From positions 54,157,652 to 54,221,651 of the forward strand of contig JASWHV010000012.1 in the NCBI GenBank assembly GCA_030760725.1: a stretch of DNA of 64,000 bases. Reading direction: 5' to 3'. Under the pieces are notes generated by a model. It did no database searches, was not told the DNA's origin, and saw nothing but the letters and a program-made list of their open reading frames with translations. The position numbers were made by a program, and so were the translations under genes. Every line of letters begins with the position of its first letter. Positions within the stretch are counted from its first letter, which is position 1. The DNA is from Neostapfia colusana. Its lineage: Eukaryota > Streptophyta > Magnoliopsida > Poales > Poaceae. Below, one piece after another: positions 46,475 through 58,795 of the stretch.

Positions 46475-47419
46475 CTACTCGGAGTAGAACTCGACCTCCT
46501 GCGGGTCGTCCTCCTCCGGTACCTCTGCTGGTGGCTCTGGATCTACCACCTCTTCTCCCATCCTGGGTTCTCCCATTGCTGGAAGACCCAAGACCACCGG
46601 TATGCCCAATACAGGAGGTACGAGGTCCTGCAAAGCATGCACCTCGTCCATAGCCTGGTTGTAATCTTCTTCCCAGCCTTGCCCTTCCTCAATAGCATCA
46701 TCTCGCTCTTGAGCAAGGTCCTCGTTCTGCTGGGTCAGATTCTGTACCAGTTCTTGCAATGCCGCAATGTCAACACGGCTCTTTTTCCTTGCCTTCTTCA
46801 GACGACGCAACTGATTGTGTTGTTCGTTCAGTCGCTTGATCGTCGGAAGGAGCATATTGCGGAGTGCGGTGTGAGCACTCTCGAAATGGTCTCCACGGCT
46901 TGTGCTCTCCTTGAGATTTGTGGCGAGATGCTCCGTATGAACAGCTTGGCTGTCCATCACGGCGTTTCCCGCCCTCATCTGGAGGCTGAGATTTGCCTCC
47001 GCGGGGTTGTACCTTGGGCAACTCGGGTCCGTCGCCTTCAGGCACCTCTCTTCCCACGCATGCTGAGCCCGTCCCTCCACCGGAACGAGCGCGTATGGAG
47101 TGCCGTCCATAGCCTGCACGTGTAGTTGGCAGAAACGTGACATGGTGTCACAGGCTGCCACTTGCCACATCCCTTCCGGTTGTCTTCCTCTCACCGTGAC
47201 GGTGAACGGCACCCAACCAGGTGGCGTAGGTCCTGCAGGGACTTCGAAATGGATCGTACACGTATTGTTCCCTTCTTTGCCTTCTTCCTTGGCGAAGTAC
47301 TGCAGCATCTGGTTGTACCCGAAATATTGGAGCATTTGCCACAATGCTTCCGGATAGCCGCTACGGTGAGAACAGTGGGACACCACCCACCCGTTCTCCA
47401 ACTGCTTATCTGCTGTCAT
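46475..47419 (-). CDS. ORF0 of A2, intact
   Basis: 314 codons, the same length as in A1, starting MTADKQ after a TTTACAG acceptor-like site. Alpha-beta N-terminal domain, basic segment LKKARKKS, long coiled coil, acidic C-terminus ending EVEFYSE. Differences from A1 are scattered substitutions only. Both family A copies keep this frame whole while gag-pol carries stops and frameshifts in both; ORF0 is much shorter, so chance survival is possible. Product unknown. Confidence 0.75.
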   Translation of the reverse strand: MTADKQLENGWVVSHCSHRSGYPEALWQMLQYFGYNQMLQYFAKEEGKEGNNTCTIHFEVPAGPTPPGWVPFTVTVRGRQPEGMWQVAACDTMSRFCQLHVQAMDGTPYALVPVEGRAQHAWEERCLKATDPSCPRYNPAEANLSLQMRAGNAVMDSQAVHTEHLATNLKESTSRGDHFESAHTALRNMLLPTIKRLNEQHNQLRRLKKARKKSRVDIAALQELVQNLTQQNEDLAQERDDAIEEGQGWEEDYNQAMDEVHALQDLVPPVLGIPVVLGLPAMGEPRMGEEVVDPEPPAEVPEEDDPQEVEFYSE

Positions 47420-48905
47420 CTGTAAAAATATATTTGAGAAATGTCAAATATTTATTTAAACAGTAAACTACTGAGTTATAACAAAAGACATGTCATTGAA
47501 CCCATAAAACTTGGAAACACAGTTCAAATTTTAAACAAATTTGACTGCTGATCTGCTGTTCCCATGACAGCCCTGACCAGTTTCCATATCAACCTGATTT
47601 AGGTCATGCTAAATGCAAAACCAATTCTGGAGATCAACACCAAAGTTAAAGCTAACTTCAATAGCTTTCCAGAAAGTATTTGCTTGGCCTAATATCTGTC
47701 CTGGTTCAAAAGTTATGAGATGTCAAAGTTAACAGAATTTCTGGAGAAAATTGGACAGCACCTCCCTGCTTTAGGTACTGAATTGATCCAAGGATTCCAG
47801 TTAATTCTGCTCCTAATCTGACAAAACTTTCTGTTACAAAGTTGTAACCCACATCATAAGCTTTCTACAACTACCTCATTTTCTATTTTTGGATTTTTAC
47901 GCAGGAAGTTATACTCAATTTACCGAGAGTTTACAGAGAGTCTTTGCTCTGCCCTGTTTTCTGGACAGTTTCAACTCTACTGCATTTTTCGATTGGTTAA
48001 GGGATGAAACACCTCTGGACCTCAGCAGAAGAGTTGTAAAGCTCTTCCAAAGCTTTCCAGAAATGTATCATATGGCCCCAACCTCGAAAGAACTCAACCT
48101 CTAACCTCTGATTAACTTCAGCCCTAATTCAGCTGGAACCAGAGTACTCTGTCCTTAACAACCTATAAGTTGAAAACTTGTTAACTATGAATATCCTGTT
48201 CAAGGGAAGGAGTTACATCAATTTTTACTACTTCGGATCAAAAACTTCAAGTTTTTACAATGAAGTTATTCATTTAGTTGGGGTGTGACGTCGATGAGTC
48301 ACCAGATTATGTCGGTACTACGTCCTCACAAAGAAAAACCTATACCGAACTTAGCCGGCTTCGTTAATTCAGTGGCACTAAACTTCACTCACACACGGAT
48401 GCTACACGTATACAGTTTCATGGTCAGGCTACCTGCAGAAACTCAAACAATCGTCAGACTCGACTGCACACCGAGCCCGAAATCCATACAGTTCGTACAC
48501 CCGGCCGTCATCACTCGCCGGGATGTTCTCAAGCCAAACACGCCTTGAGTTACGTGTTCACGTTTCAGACCACGTGACAGGGTCTCCCAAATTGCACCAC
48601 ACACGCCAGGGACAGACGTTGCTCGAATACCCCAAACGACATGAAGAGTCGTAGAGGATACTAAAGCGGGTCGGGTTACCTGCCACCCGTGGGGCTCCAC
48701 CCTTCAGCTTGTGCGCACTGGTGGACAGCGCTTACGTGTACCCCCCAAGACATAAACGTCCCGAGATACACGATTTTCCGACATAAACAAATAGGTTAAT
48801 ATGCCACTTTCTATATGCTAATAACATCCTTATACAGGCTACTAACTCGTTCCTCACTGGATTTTTGAAAATGGTGACCTTTGTAGTGCATTAAACCTCA
48901 AGCGC
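47420..48905 (-). other. Untranslated leader of A2
   Basis: Collinear with the A1 leader. Nothing coding is supported. It holds the primer-proximal block that is repeated at 11497-12067. Confidence 0.75.
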
Positions 48906-48917
48906 GCTCTGATAGCA
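48906..48917 (-). promoter_or_regulatory. Altered primer-binding site of A2
   Basis: GCTCTGATAGCA on the plus strand differs at one base (48915) from GCTCTGATACCA. The gap to the LTR is 4 bases instead of 3. Probably post-insertion decay. Confidence 0.8.
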
Positions 48918-48921
48918 GTGC

Positions 48922-51900
48922 TGACACGACCCCACGGTCTTGTAGATCCAGGATCACGCTGAGGGGTACTGCGTTGCACAGCACCGGATAACACACGTCA
49001 AAGGTACAAAGCGGAAGCGGAATTTTATTATATAAACAAGTTTATGAACATGTTTACATCAAAATAAGTCCAGTCTACACTCACGGGCATAGACTACGCA
49101 TCAAGTCCACGTTCAGCCCTTGAACGTGTCCTTGCTAGAACACACGCACACAAACTCTGCGGCGTGCACGACTCCCACTCGACGGGATTCCCCTCCTGGG
49201 GTTCCGTCTCCTCTTCGGGAGTCCCTTCCTCATAGAACCCTGCAAAAGCTTCAAACACATGCAGTGAGCACGAAGGCTCAGCAAGTATGACCCGTCTCAC
49301 CTAAACATGGAACTTCTACATGAGGGGTGATGGGTTACATGAGGTAAAAATCATTTGCAAGGACTCGCCTAATTAATAGAACCTTACTTTCAAGTTTTAG
49401 CAGCAGGTTGTGGAGAACCTTACGCTAAGGCACATGAGAGAGCCACAATCAAACAAGAAACACATTTCTCTCATGTACTTTGCCCAAAGTTGAAAAGAAC
49501 TTTAGTTATCTCTAAACTACAGCAATTCATTAGCAATCAAGTCCATCTTTCAATCAGCAACATTTTAACATGTAACTAGCCTGTTCTTTCTACGTCACGG
49601 TACAGTGAACAAGTGGTACTCACTGACCGCGAGGGATGGCGATTATAATCGATTTACACCTGCAGGGTTACCCGAACAACCCGTCACGTACGCCCGTACT
49701 CGATGTTGCCTACAACAACCATCACGGACGCCGTACGTGAATACCTTTCACCCGTTAGCCAAATGTTGAACCGGTCCAATCGTCCCGAGCAAGAGGTCTC
49801 TGCACGCGCATCTCAGTGCCGCCAGCCGATTTACAACTCGAGCTCTCAACCTACCCTCTGAACGACCAGCTATGCCTCAACACCCAGCTACCCGAGTTAC
49901 ATCAGTTTCCCGGTTCCCATATAGCCGGTAGGTCTTCGGTACTGTTCTAGCTTGTTCAACAGACCCGCACACGGCTCGGTCATCAATCGACACAAGTGGA
50001 GCTATAGCACCCAGGCCCCAAAGTCCTGCTGCCCTTACTCCCCGCTTGGTCTCATTTTCTTGCCATGTGTTTCATGTGCTATCACTACCCGAGTCGAGTG
50101 CCTCTAGCCTATGCTCGCGAGTAGTTCCAACTACTCGACTTGTACCGAATCCGACACTATCTTAGCTTTGAAGTAGCTAAAGGGGTTTTGCAATCCTAAA
50201 CTCAACCCATGGTTTTCTTGGCTATGCAGTTGGGTTTCCAATCAAGACTCTAATGCAAAGAATCACAACAGTATTCAAAGATGTGCTCAAAACAATAAAC
50301 ATTTGTAAAAAAGTTAATGCAAACCGGAGCTTGCCTTGCTGCTCATAGTCGTAGGCTAGCTGTTCCTCCGGAGTAACGAAGTCTAGGACTTCGGGTTCCT
50401 CCTCGACCTTAGCGACTACATGATAGAAGCAATACATGTATTAATTTAAATGCAGTTGTATTAACTTTTAACTTGTGAAGTCTATAATTCTTACTAGACA
50501 AGCCCAATGACTGTGAAATTTTTGTTATGGCTTGGTTACAACCTAAACAGAGACTTGGTCAAGTTTTAGTTGCAGCAAAGCTCATTTGAGCCCTCCACAA
50601 TTAATCATGTACTTGACCTTAATTGAAGGCTTTTAGGGTGTTCTAAGGATTTACATGAAACAAACTATGACTTTCTGAAAACTAAGTTTTCAGAGGGTTC
50701 TAATGGAGTTGGTCTCACTTAATTTGAAGGTTCCTAGCTAAAGATATGAGCTAAACAATTTCAGAGAAAATTCTGAAAATGTTTCTGAACATTTTCTATT
50801 TTCTCCGGAACAGTTTCACTAATCACACCATTAGGTGGATCAAATGAGCTAAAATGGGTCTGAAATTTTTATGGTAGTTCAGGGATATTTTGGTGAACAT
50901 CCCAGCAAAATTTCAGGATTTTCCACCAAGGGATTCTCCAGTTAAAATTCCTAAAAGTTTAAATTTGAGGAATTAATTCTGGAGGAATAAGGATTTTCAT
51001 GAAGTGAAACTTGATTTGCTGGAAAGTTCTCGGAAAGCTGAATCCAACAAAATTTGGTTCACTTGATTTGGAGCTTTCTAGCCAAAGTTATGAGGATTTG
51101 AAGTTTGGAAGACTTCTGAAAATCAGGGAAAAAGTTTAAACTCTCGGGGGCCCATGGGACACGTGTTGGGCGCGGAGGTGTCCGGCACACACCGGGGCTC
51201 ACAGGGTATTTGCGCGCCAACACAGCCGATCCCAGGCCACACCCGATCCCGATTTAAATTCTTCAGCCGCTGACACGTGGGCCAGCCGGCTTCGTCTTCC
51301 TCCCGCCGTTCTCTCGCGCCCGCGCCGCCGACCTCGCCGGAGCAGACTCGGGGCTCGCCGGCTCGCCGCTGCCGGACCTCCCATGGTCTGAAACTCGCCG
51401 CCAGGGGGTTGTCGACGTCGAGAAACATGCCGGTGGTGTCAGGTCGGGCTGGGGGTGACCGGAAATAGCTTGGCGACGTGCCGCGGCCTCGGTTGAGGTT
51501 CGGCGCTGTCGACCGTGGGTCCTAACCCACCAACACCTCGAACAAACGATCCTACAGCATCAGTGTACCTCTAGGAAGCTCGACAAGGTGTCAAAAGGGT
51601 TCAGGGATGGCGGCAAGTCGGTCGGCACCGTGTGACCGATCGTGCCCGCCATGACCGCGCTTGATCGAGCTCGAAATTCTTCACTCCTAGACAGTTTCAC
51701 GCCATGGATGCAGAAAAGAACTTGATCGCCGGCTAGTCCAGCGTCTATGTGCAAGATTTAATAACCACCGAAAGATCATAGAGTGAGAATTTGAAGAATC
51801 CGTACCGGAAGCTCGGTTTACGGTCGCCGGAGCAAAAACTGGAAATTCTCTGTGGATTCTTCACGGTTTGCTTCCAAACTTGGAGGAGAGCAGCACGGTG

Positions 51901-53008
51901 GTCGCGCACTCCTGTTGCCTCTCTTGCTGGACCGTGAAAACGCCTGTGGAATGCTGTCCACGGGCGCCTGACTCTCGGCTGAGGCTAGGTCGCCGCGGTG
52001 GCGATCGTTTTCGGGCAAAGGAGGTCAGAGCTCGGGGTTTCTGGCGTTGGGAAGATGGAGTGCGACCTCAGGTGGATGTCTAGCAGCTCAGGAACGAAGG
52101 AGGAGATTGTTTTGCTGGTTTTCCCGATTGAGCAGAGAGCTGCGGCGAGAAACAATGCCGCTGCTCGGGTTTGCCCGCGAGAAGATAAAGCCGGCCGACT
52201 CCTGCTCAGTGGAGGCGGTGCCGGTCGCGTGGGGGCGCGAGCACGCCGCCCTGGGCGCCAGCACGCGGAGAGGGGAAGCAGCTGGTGGCGCCGGTAGCTG
52301 CTCGGTGGCACAGCCGACAGCTGCTCGGTGGAATTCCCCACCGAGGCTGTGACTTTGTGTGCAAGTTTTGCCTCCTTCTCTCTATGACATGTGGGTCCCA
52401 CCCGGGGTTTTAACCTCTGAAATTTACTCCTAATCACTGTTGTAAACAGTGAGCCCCAAAATACCCCTGGTGATTCAAATTATTCACCCATGAGCCATTT
52501 GAATTGAGTACAATTCAAATTGGGTTTGGTTTGATTGAATTTCAGCACAAGTTCAGTTTTGGATTCAAATAAAGTTTGAATTTGTCCCACTTAGCTCATG
52601 TCAAGATCAACTCCAAATGGAGTGAAAATTGGTGTCTGAGCTCACAAAAATGTGCTGAATAAGAATATGCTTCCCACTTTTAAATTCATGGGATAAAAAC
52701 AGTTTGAATTTGAATATGGTTTCAAACTGCCCTCTTTCTAACTATACCCAAAATGACCTTAAAAAGGTTTTGAATTTGGGTGAACCTTGGCATGGACATC
52801 CTTAGCAATGTGTAGGAGTTTTCATATGTCCAGCCCACCTATATCACATGTGGGAAATACCACTTTTGCAATATGTGAGTTTGTTCTCTAATGAGCATGT
52901 TGATGGTGGTTACTTGCTCTTCATTTGTGTTCATCAACTTACTTCAAATGAAGTGTTTGGTGTGGTGATGAACACTTCAAATAGGTGTCAAAAACTGAGG
53001 CCCTTACA
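48922..53008 (-). repeat. 5' LTR of A2
   Basis: TGACACGACC...CCCTTACA, 4.09 kb, collinear with the 3' LTR. The hairpin is at 49432-49476 with the 10-bp stem intact. The GC-rich core is about 51150-52400. Confidence 0.93.
49432..49476 (-). other. Conserved LTR hairpin, A2 5' LTR
   Basis: ACATGAGAGA with TCTCTCATGT around a 25-base loop. Loop differences from the A2 3' LTR copy are confined to the edge, not the core. Confidence 0.75.
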
Positions 53009-53013
53009 ATCAG
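53009..53013. repeat. Target site duplication ATCAG, right of A2
   Basis: Matches 37518-37522. Confidence 0.9.
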
Positions 53014-53055
53014 TCTCGGTTCCGCGAGGTTCTCTCTCAGAACCAGGGTGTCACA
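53014..53055 (+). repeat. LTR C, part 2 (terminal 42 bases)
   Basis: Continues LTR C after A2 and ends GGGTGTCACA. It matches the complement of B's LTR end at 34067 onward (CGGTTCC, AGAACC, GGTGTCACA). Confidence 0.8.
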
Positions 53056-53358
53056 GATTGGTATCAGAGCCACGGGTTGATCGTAGATCACACGCCTAGA
53101 TAGACATCACCGATTGGCATTAGAGCCATGGGTTGATCATAGGTCACACGCCTAAATAGGGATCACAGATTGGTATCAACCTGCCACGGGTTGATCGTAG
53201 ATAGAAAACACAAATTGGTATCAACCTGCCACGGTTGACCGTAGCTCACACGCCTAGTCACATATTGGCAATAGAAGCCACGGTTGACTATAGGTCACAA
53301 CCTAGATAAGTTCACAGATTGGTACAATTCACAAATTGGTATTAGAAGCCACGCTAAC
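53056..53358 (+). repeat. Degenerate tandem copies of the C primer-binding region
   Basis: The first unit has a perfect primer site TGGTATCAGAGCC (53059-53071) plus CACGGGTTGATCGTAG. Seven ATTGG-type unit starts follow at about 53057, 53113, 53169, 53214, 53264, 53318 and 53335. Most are spaced 45-56 bases apart, each with variants of the ACGGGTTGATCGTAGATCACACGCCTAG body; the last two are shortened. D's LTR then interrupts. No protein is encoded. Confidence 0.8.
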
Positions 53359-56300
53359 TGTCACACCCGGTTTCTCCGAAGAACAACCGAGTGAATATCA
53401 CATGTATGCCATGATCATTTTCTCATACATGTGACGACAAATAGTGAAGCATCATTTATTACAAGCCAGGTGTCGAATATAAATATGTCATACAAAGCAT
53501 ACGTCTCTATGGACGATAATAAGTTCATAACATGTAAATAAAAAAGCAGCGGAATATTATTCTTGGGGGCTCCGTCACAGGCGTTGCCCGGGGGACCCCA
53601 TGAACCTAGAATCCTTCTTCAGGTCCGAAGTCTTGGTCATTGAACACCACCTCATCCCCTTGACCTGAGCAGCAATTTAAACCAACAAATATGCAAGTTT
53701 GAGTACCGTTGGTACTCAGCAAGTGTGGGAAAGTTATGTCATGCATGGCTAAAGCAAGGAGAGGTTGAACTCATGGTTAAAGCACTACGCAATTAATACC
53801 TATCACCTTAGCTTATTAAGCACCTTGCGGTTAGTATGGTAGTCCAGCTGACACCTATTCCTCGCACCATCCAACACACCCATACTACGCCGGGGATACA
53901 CCTAATTAATTGGCCAAGCTTCCCCATCTCAGCATGTGGTTGGCACGGTAAAGCCAGGTTACATGCTCCCTAAACCGGTCCTTAGGATCCAGACAAGTAC
54001 TAAACACAAACCCGAGTCTCGTGCACCCAGCACCAACCAAATCATCCAACTTGCCTCGATCCCTACCTCTACATAACTCATAATATCTCATTCAAGAGTA
54101 AGGTAAATAAATTGATGATCTCATATCCTACTTATCCCATTCTAAGAATGGCTAAGCATAGCATATAAATAAATGACATGATAAAATAAATCTCAACCCA
54201 AGCTACAAGGAAACAAGGTAATGCAATTCTAGGGAAACTTCCTATCATGGGTTTCATATTTTAATTGACAATGCAAATAATTCTATCTACACATCCTAGT
54301 ATAGGATCAAAGTGGTCAAGGACACTTGCCTTCTTCCTGCTGCTCTGGGAATGGAAAGTCTTGGTCTTGGAAGGGGAGAACTTGCTCTGGGGCAGGTTCC
54401 ACTCATGCCAATACACATAACAAAAGAAAACAACAATCCATAAGACATAGTTCACACTTTCACTTCATACAAACCACACATACATACCTATGAAAGTCAT
54501 TCTCATTTCTAAGTGTTGTGGTTACTCTACATGTGTTGATTTTTGGCCTTCATACACTTTTAAACATATGTATATGATTTCTAACTTCTGTATTCAGATT
54601 TCTATTTGCACACTATATATGAAGTTCCAATTTCAACAAATTCATTATATTTAATTATTACACTTCTTAGCCACAAAGTTTGTATAAAAGGTATTTTCCT
54701 ACTCCAAATAGGTTTTCAGATCTTCTACCAAATCCTAAACTGAAGTTTTGGGATATGGAGACTTCATTTATCATTTTCTAATTATGCATACCTATTTTCC
54801 TATATTTTTCAGATTTATCTTCTATGCCTAAAAGTGAGTTTTAATATTAAATAGTAGGACATGTCATCTAAACAGAATAGGTTCTGATCTAAAATATTAA
54901 ATAATATATTTTTGAACTTCTCCTCTGACGTGAACTAATTTAAATTTATTTTGTCAGTTTTTAGAATTATTTCCTAGCCTAAAAATGTGTTTCTAGAACT
55001 AATAAATATGAACAACATTTAGACAGATTTCAATTCAGCCTAAAATCTATTTTTAACTCATTCTAAAGTTTTCCAAGTGCTAGGAGAGTTTAGATTTGAA
55101 TTTGCACATGTGTGTGCCTTACCTTTTAAATTTAAATCCTAATCACATATTCAAATTTCTGAATTTAATATCATATAGAGTCAAAAAGGTAAATCCATCC
55201 TACTGCAGGGTCTAATTTGCTATTTCATAAATTTTCAGGGGTCTAACTACACATAACAGAGGGGTTTTCCTAATTTTTATTAAGTCCAGGGGCTAAAACT
55301 GATTTTTAAATGAATTTACACAAATTTCTGAAGTTCCAGAGGCTAGATCAGAAGTTTCCGAGGCTAGCTGGTGTTTTCCGAGATCCCCAGGGGGTAGCGC
55401 GTAAGAATCCCGGCCTTTATAACGCGGGGCTGATGTGGACCATCCGATTTAAAATAGACGGCTCAGATTAGATCGCCGAACCGCTACGCGCGGGTTTTGA
55501 TTCTACCGTGCGACTTAAAATAGACGGCGCACAAGGGGCCACGTCGACCTGGCCGGAGCCAGCCCGCGCTGCCCGGCGGCGCGCGGCGGAGGGAGGCGGC
55601 GATCTCGCCGGAGATCTTCGGATTTTCGTCTATACTTCCTAAAACTTGGATTTCATGCCATAGAACGGTAGAGGGGAAGTCGGGGATCTCACCTCGGGGT
55701 TTTTCTTGAGCTCGGAGGCCCTGGAAGGCGGTCGGCGGCGAGGTCCGAGGTAAAACGCGGCAGTGCTCGTCGGAGCTGTGTCTAGAGCGCAAAATACCGG
55801 ATTTCCTTCACCTGCGAGATTCCCCGGAGGTGGTGGAACATGATCAGCGCGTTAGATCAGGAAATCCGAGCTAGGATCGAAGGAAAACGGCGGGAGAAGC
55901 TTCGGTTCTCACTGGGAGGAAAAACAGCCGATCGGGGGGGGGGGGAACAGGGCGATGCCGGTGTTTATATAGACGAGGGAGGGCGGCGGTCTGTTGGGAT
56001 CAAGTTGGAGACGTCCGGGACCGAAATTTGGGCTGGGGACGCGGGTTTCCGGAGTTGGTTGCGATCGAGCGCGGGGAAGAGTCCGGTTGGTTGGCGCGAG
56101 CGGGAGGTAGGAGATGACACGCGGGCCCCGCGTGTCAGTGAGAGGGAGAGAGGGGCGCGGGTTTGGGGCTGGCGCGGGGAGATTGGGCCGGCTGGTGGGT
56201 TTCGGCCCACTGGCCGGTGGATTTTTTCTTATTTTTTTGCTTTTTCCTTTTCTTTTCTATTTTGATTTGAATTTGAACTCAAATTTGAATTTGAATTTGA

Positions 56301-56369
56301 ATTTCTGCACCACATGCAATACGTCCAAAAATTTTTAAATCCCCCCTTAACAGGTTTTGGGGTGTTACA
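53359..56369 (-). repeat. 3' LTR of element D (3.0 kb)
   Basis: It begins TGTCACACCC (complement of the LTR end) and ends GGTGTTACA next to D's polypurine tract. 53824 onward is nearly identical to D2 from 63116. It lacks 427 bases present in D2 (62689-63115). The GC-rich promoter-side block (about 55370-56220) carries a perfect 23-bp inverted repeat at 56115-56137. No genes are supported. Confidence 0.9.
56115..56137. promoter_or_regulatory. Perfect 23-bp inverted repeat in D's LTR
   Basis: TGACACGCGGG, one central C, then its exact complement CCCGCGTGTCA. It sits in the GC-rich part of the LTR, where other families have GTGGGNCCCAC followed by TGTCA. A transcription-factor dimer site is plausible (TCP-like GGNCCC core); this is inference. 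Confidence 0.5.
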
Positions 56370-56386
56370 GCTCTACCCCCCTTAAA
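56370..56386 (-). promoter_or_regulatory. Polypurine tract of D
   Basis: CTACCCCCCTTAAAAG-type run on the plus strand, directly beside the LTR. Confidence 0.85.
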
Positions 56387-56414
56387 AGAAATCTCGTCCT
56401 CGAGATTGGTGGTT

Positions 56415-57189
56415 CTAGGAAAACAATTCCGGAAACTGTGCCTTAAGCTCGTCTTCTCGCTCCCATGTGGCTTCCTCTTCTGAGTGATGCTTCCACTGCA
56501 CCTTGCACATCCGGATTCTTTTATTTCTTGTGAGGCGTTCCATTGTCTCCAAAATCTTGACCGGTTGCTCGGCATAAGACAGATCCTCTCCTACGTCAAC
56601 CTCATTCATGAGTAACATCTCTTCAGACGTCCTCAGACATTTCTTGAGATGTGACACATGGAATACATCATGCACATCCGATAGGCGAGCCGGTAGTTCT
56701 AGTCGATATGCCACTTCACCTTTCCTCTCCAGAACCTGAAAGGGTCCGATGTATCGAGGTGATAACTTCCCTTTTACCTTGAACCGACGAAGTCCTCGGA
56801 TAAGGGACACCTTGAGGTAGACATAGTCCCCCATGTTGAAAACGAGCTCTCTTCTCCGTACATCGGCATAGCTCTTTTGTTGTGTCTGTGCTATCCTCAA
56901 ATTGTTGTGGATTTCCCTCACTTTCGCCTCGGCTTCTTGTAGTACTTCGGGCCCAAACACTTTACTTTCCCCCGTTTGGTTCCAAAATAGGGAAGTTCTG
57001 CACTTTCTCCCATACAAAGCCTCAAATGGTGACATCTTCATACTAGCCTGATAGCTGTTGTTATAGGAGAACTCAGCATACGGTAAGTTCTTATCCCAAC
57101 TCCTGTTGTTCTTGAGGGCACACGCTCTCAACATATCCTCAAGGATCTGATTGGTTCTTTCCGTCTGTCCGTCAGTCTGGGGATGATAG
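56415..57189 (-). pseudogene. pol: C-terminal pol fragment of D (integrase end and tail)
   Basis: An open minus-strand frame from the YHPQTDGQ motif of the integrase core through the catalytic glutamate, SYNNSYQASMKM, the GPF motif (KLSPRYIGPFQ), and a chromodomain-like tail (WKHHSEEEATWERED) ending at 56415. No stop lies in the retained part. Copia F cuts it at 57189 inside the integrase; the upstream part is not seen in this window. The closest relative here is B's pol, which lacks the tail present in D. Confidence 0.9.
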
Positions 57190-58795
57190 TGTAGGATCGA
57201 AGAGCACGTGAAAATCTACCAGAGGGGGGGTGAATGGTAGATTAAAACTTTTCGCAGCGGAAACAACAAAAACCCCTCAGCAAAAAATCAATCGGTTAAA
57301 GAAACCGTGTGTGCAAGTGTTTTCAAACGTGTTCAACCATGAAAAATCAAGTAGAGAGGTAGAGAATCAAGTCACGGATCTAATGCAACAAGAATCACTT
57401 GAAAACACGAAGTAAAACTTGAGATACGATCAAAACATTAAACGAAGATCAATCTGTTCTACCCGATATAAAACAGATCTGCAACGCTGCAAAGAAACTC
57501 GTGTATCTCAAACACTACAGATCTGAAGCTCGTGAAAATTTCACAGATGATAGATAATTGAGTTGTGAAGACAACCCAAAAAGAATCACGTCAATTGGAT
57601 CTGTAAAACTCGAGTTATGAACGAAACACCGAAGCAACGTCGGTCTGTCCAGAAACTCGGCGAGAAAGACTTGATGAAAAACAAATCGGACGAACAAGGC
57701 ACAAAAGCTCCTCGAAACTATGAACTTTATTCAATAGAAACACAAGAGGAATAGCCCAAAGTTCTCTACACACGAGAGCTCTGGCCTCCCTTGCTTTTAT
57801 AGCCAGCCCTCAGGCTAATAATTCCAATCTAGGACTCCTACTCCTAATTGGACTCGTATCCTAACTTACCATAACTGCTCAGAGCTCTCCTATTCGCAGA
57901 TAGAACAATCGTGAGACTTCCAAACACCTTAGGAACATCCTAAACATTCCTAAAACAACTCAACTTCGTGCCTAGCACGAAATCCTATCATAACTAACTC
58001 AAATCTTCCATATTTGAGCCATATCTGACTCAGTCTCAGCCTGAGTACGCAATCCAGCCGGTTGGACCTTTCCGACCAATTCTTTACGTCCACTTCTCTT
58101 CATCACGCCTTGGAACAATGTTGCCACGTCCATGCACTCCTTGCACACGTGCAAACACATTCCAACGACGTACACGCAACCTTCATATGCACTGCCCTTG
58201 ATCCAAAACATGCTGTGCGACCTCCCGATCAACTCAACCACAGCTCCTCCCGAACTTGATTGTTGGAACCTCATCTCCTCCCTGAGACTAGTCCAAGGAT
58301 CCCGTCACCAGCCATGTCTTGAACTCAAGCAACACCTGCACATGAATAAACAACCAATTCTTCCGAGCACAAGTCCTCGACTTGACTCATGTTAGTTCGA
58401 AAACCACAACACCTTACATGAGCACGTCACATAAGCATGTTGCAAACCATATCAAATGATAACAGCCATAACCACCAAAACACACCAAAAACTTAGCAAA
58501 TTAATACTAAGCAAACCTTCCCATAAAGCAAGTTTGAAACATTGCGAGTTAAAAGCAAAAACAAGATGCTGCAGTTCTACGAGTTGAACTTCACTGGAGC
58601 TCCCTAAAAACAAGCTCCGGACCTCACAGAAGCTCTCCGGACCTTGCGTCGGACCTTGCCAACACTTGGCGGACCTAACAAAGAACTTGTCGGACCTTGC
58701 CACAGAAGAATGTTTTGGAAATATTCAAAACTTTGAATGTTAATGCTAACTTTTATCCTAATTGCCAATGTATTCAGCACACATAGGTCTCACAA
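57190..58795 (-). repeat. 3' LTR of copia element F (1.6 kb)
   Basis: TGTAGGATCG...GGTCTCACA on the plus strand, followed by a polypurine tract (complement of ATATCCCCCTT). Inserted in D's integrase; GATAG (57185-57189) is the left candidate target duplication, whose partner is not in the window. Open frames inside show no known domain. Confidence 0.85.

Larger units (their letters stand above)
37523..53008 (-). mobile_element. Element A2: complete family A Ty3-gypsy
   Basis: A 15.5-kb element inserted in LTR C with duplication ATCAG. It has two full LTRs (37523-41585 and 48922-53008), polypurine tract, gag-pol, intact ORF0, leader and primer site. Same family as A1. The LTRs are close but not identical (for example a small cluster of changes just inside the U5 end), so the insertion is not brand new. 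Confidence 0.93.

Noticed and set aside
55840..56265. 141-codon frame in D's LTR
   Set aside because: GC-rich, runs into a poly-T/Phe stretch, includes a homopolymer G run near 55937; no family resemblance.
58062..58395. Open frames in F's LTR
   Set aside because: LTR sequence; both strands open; no domain.
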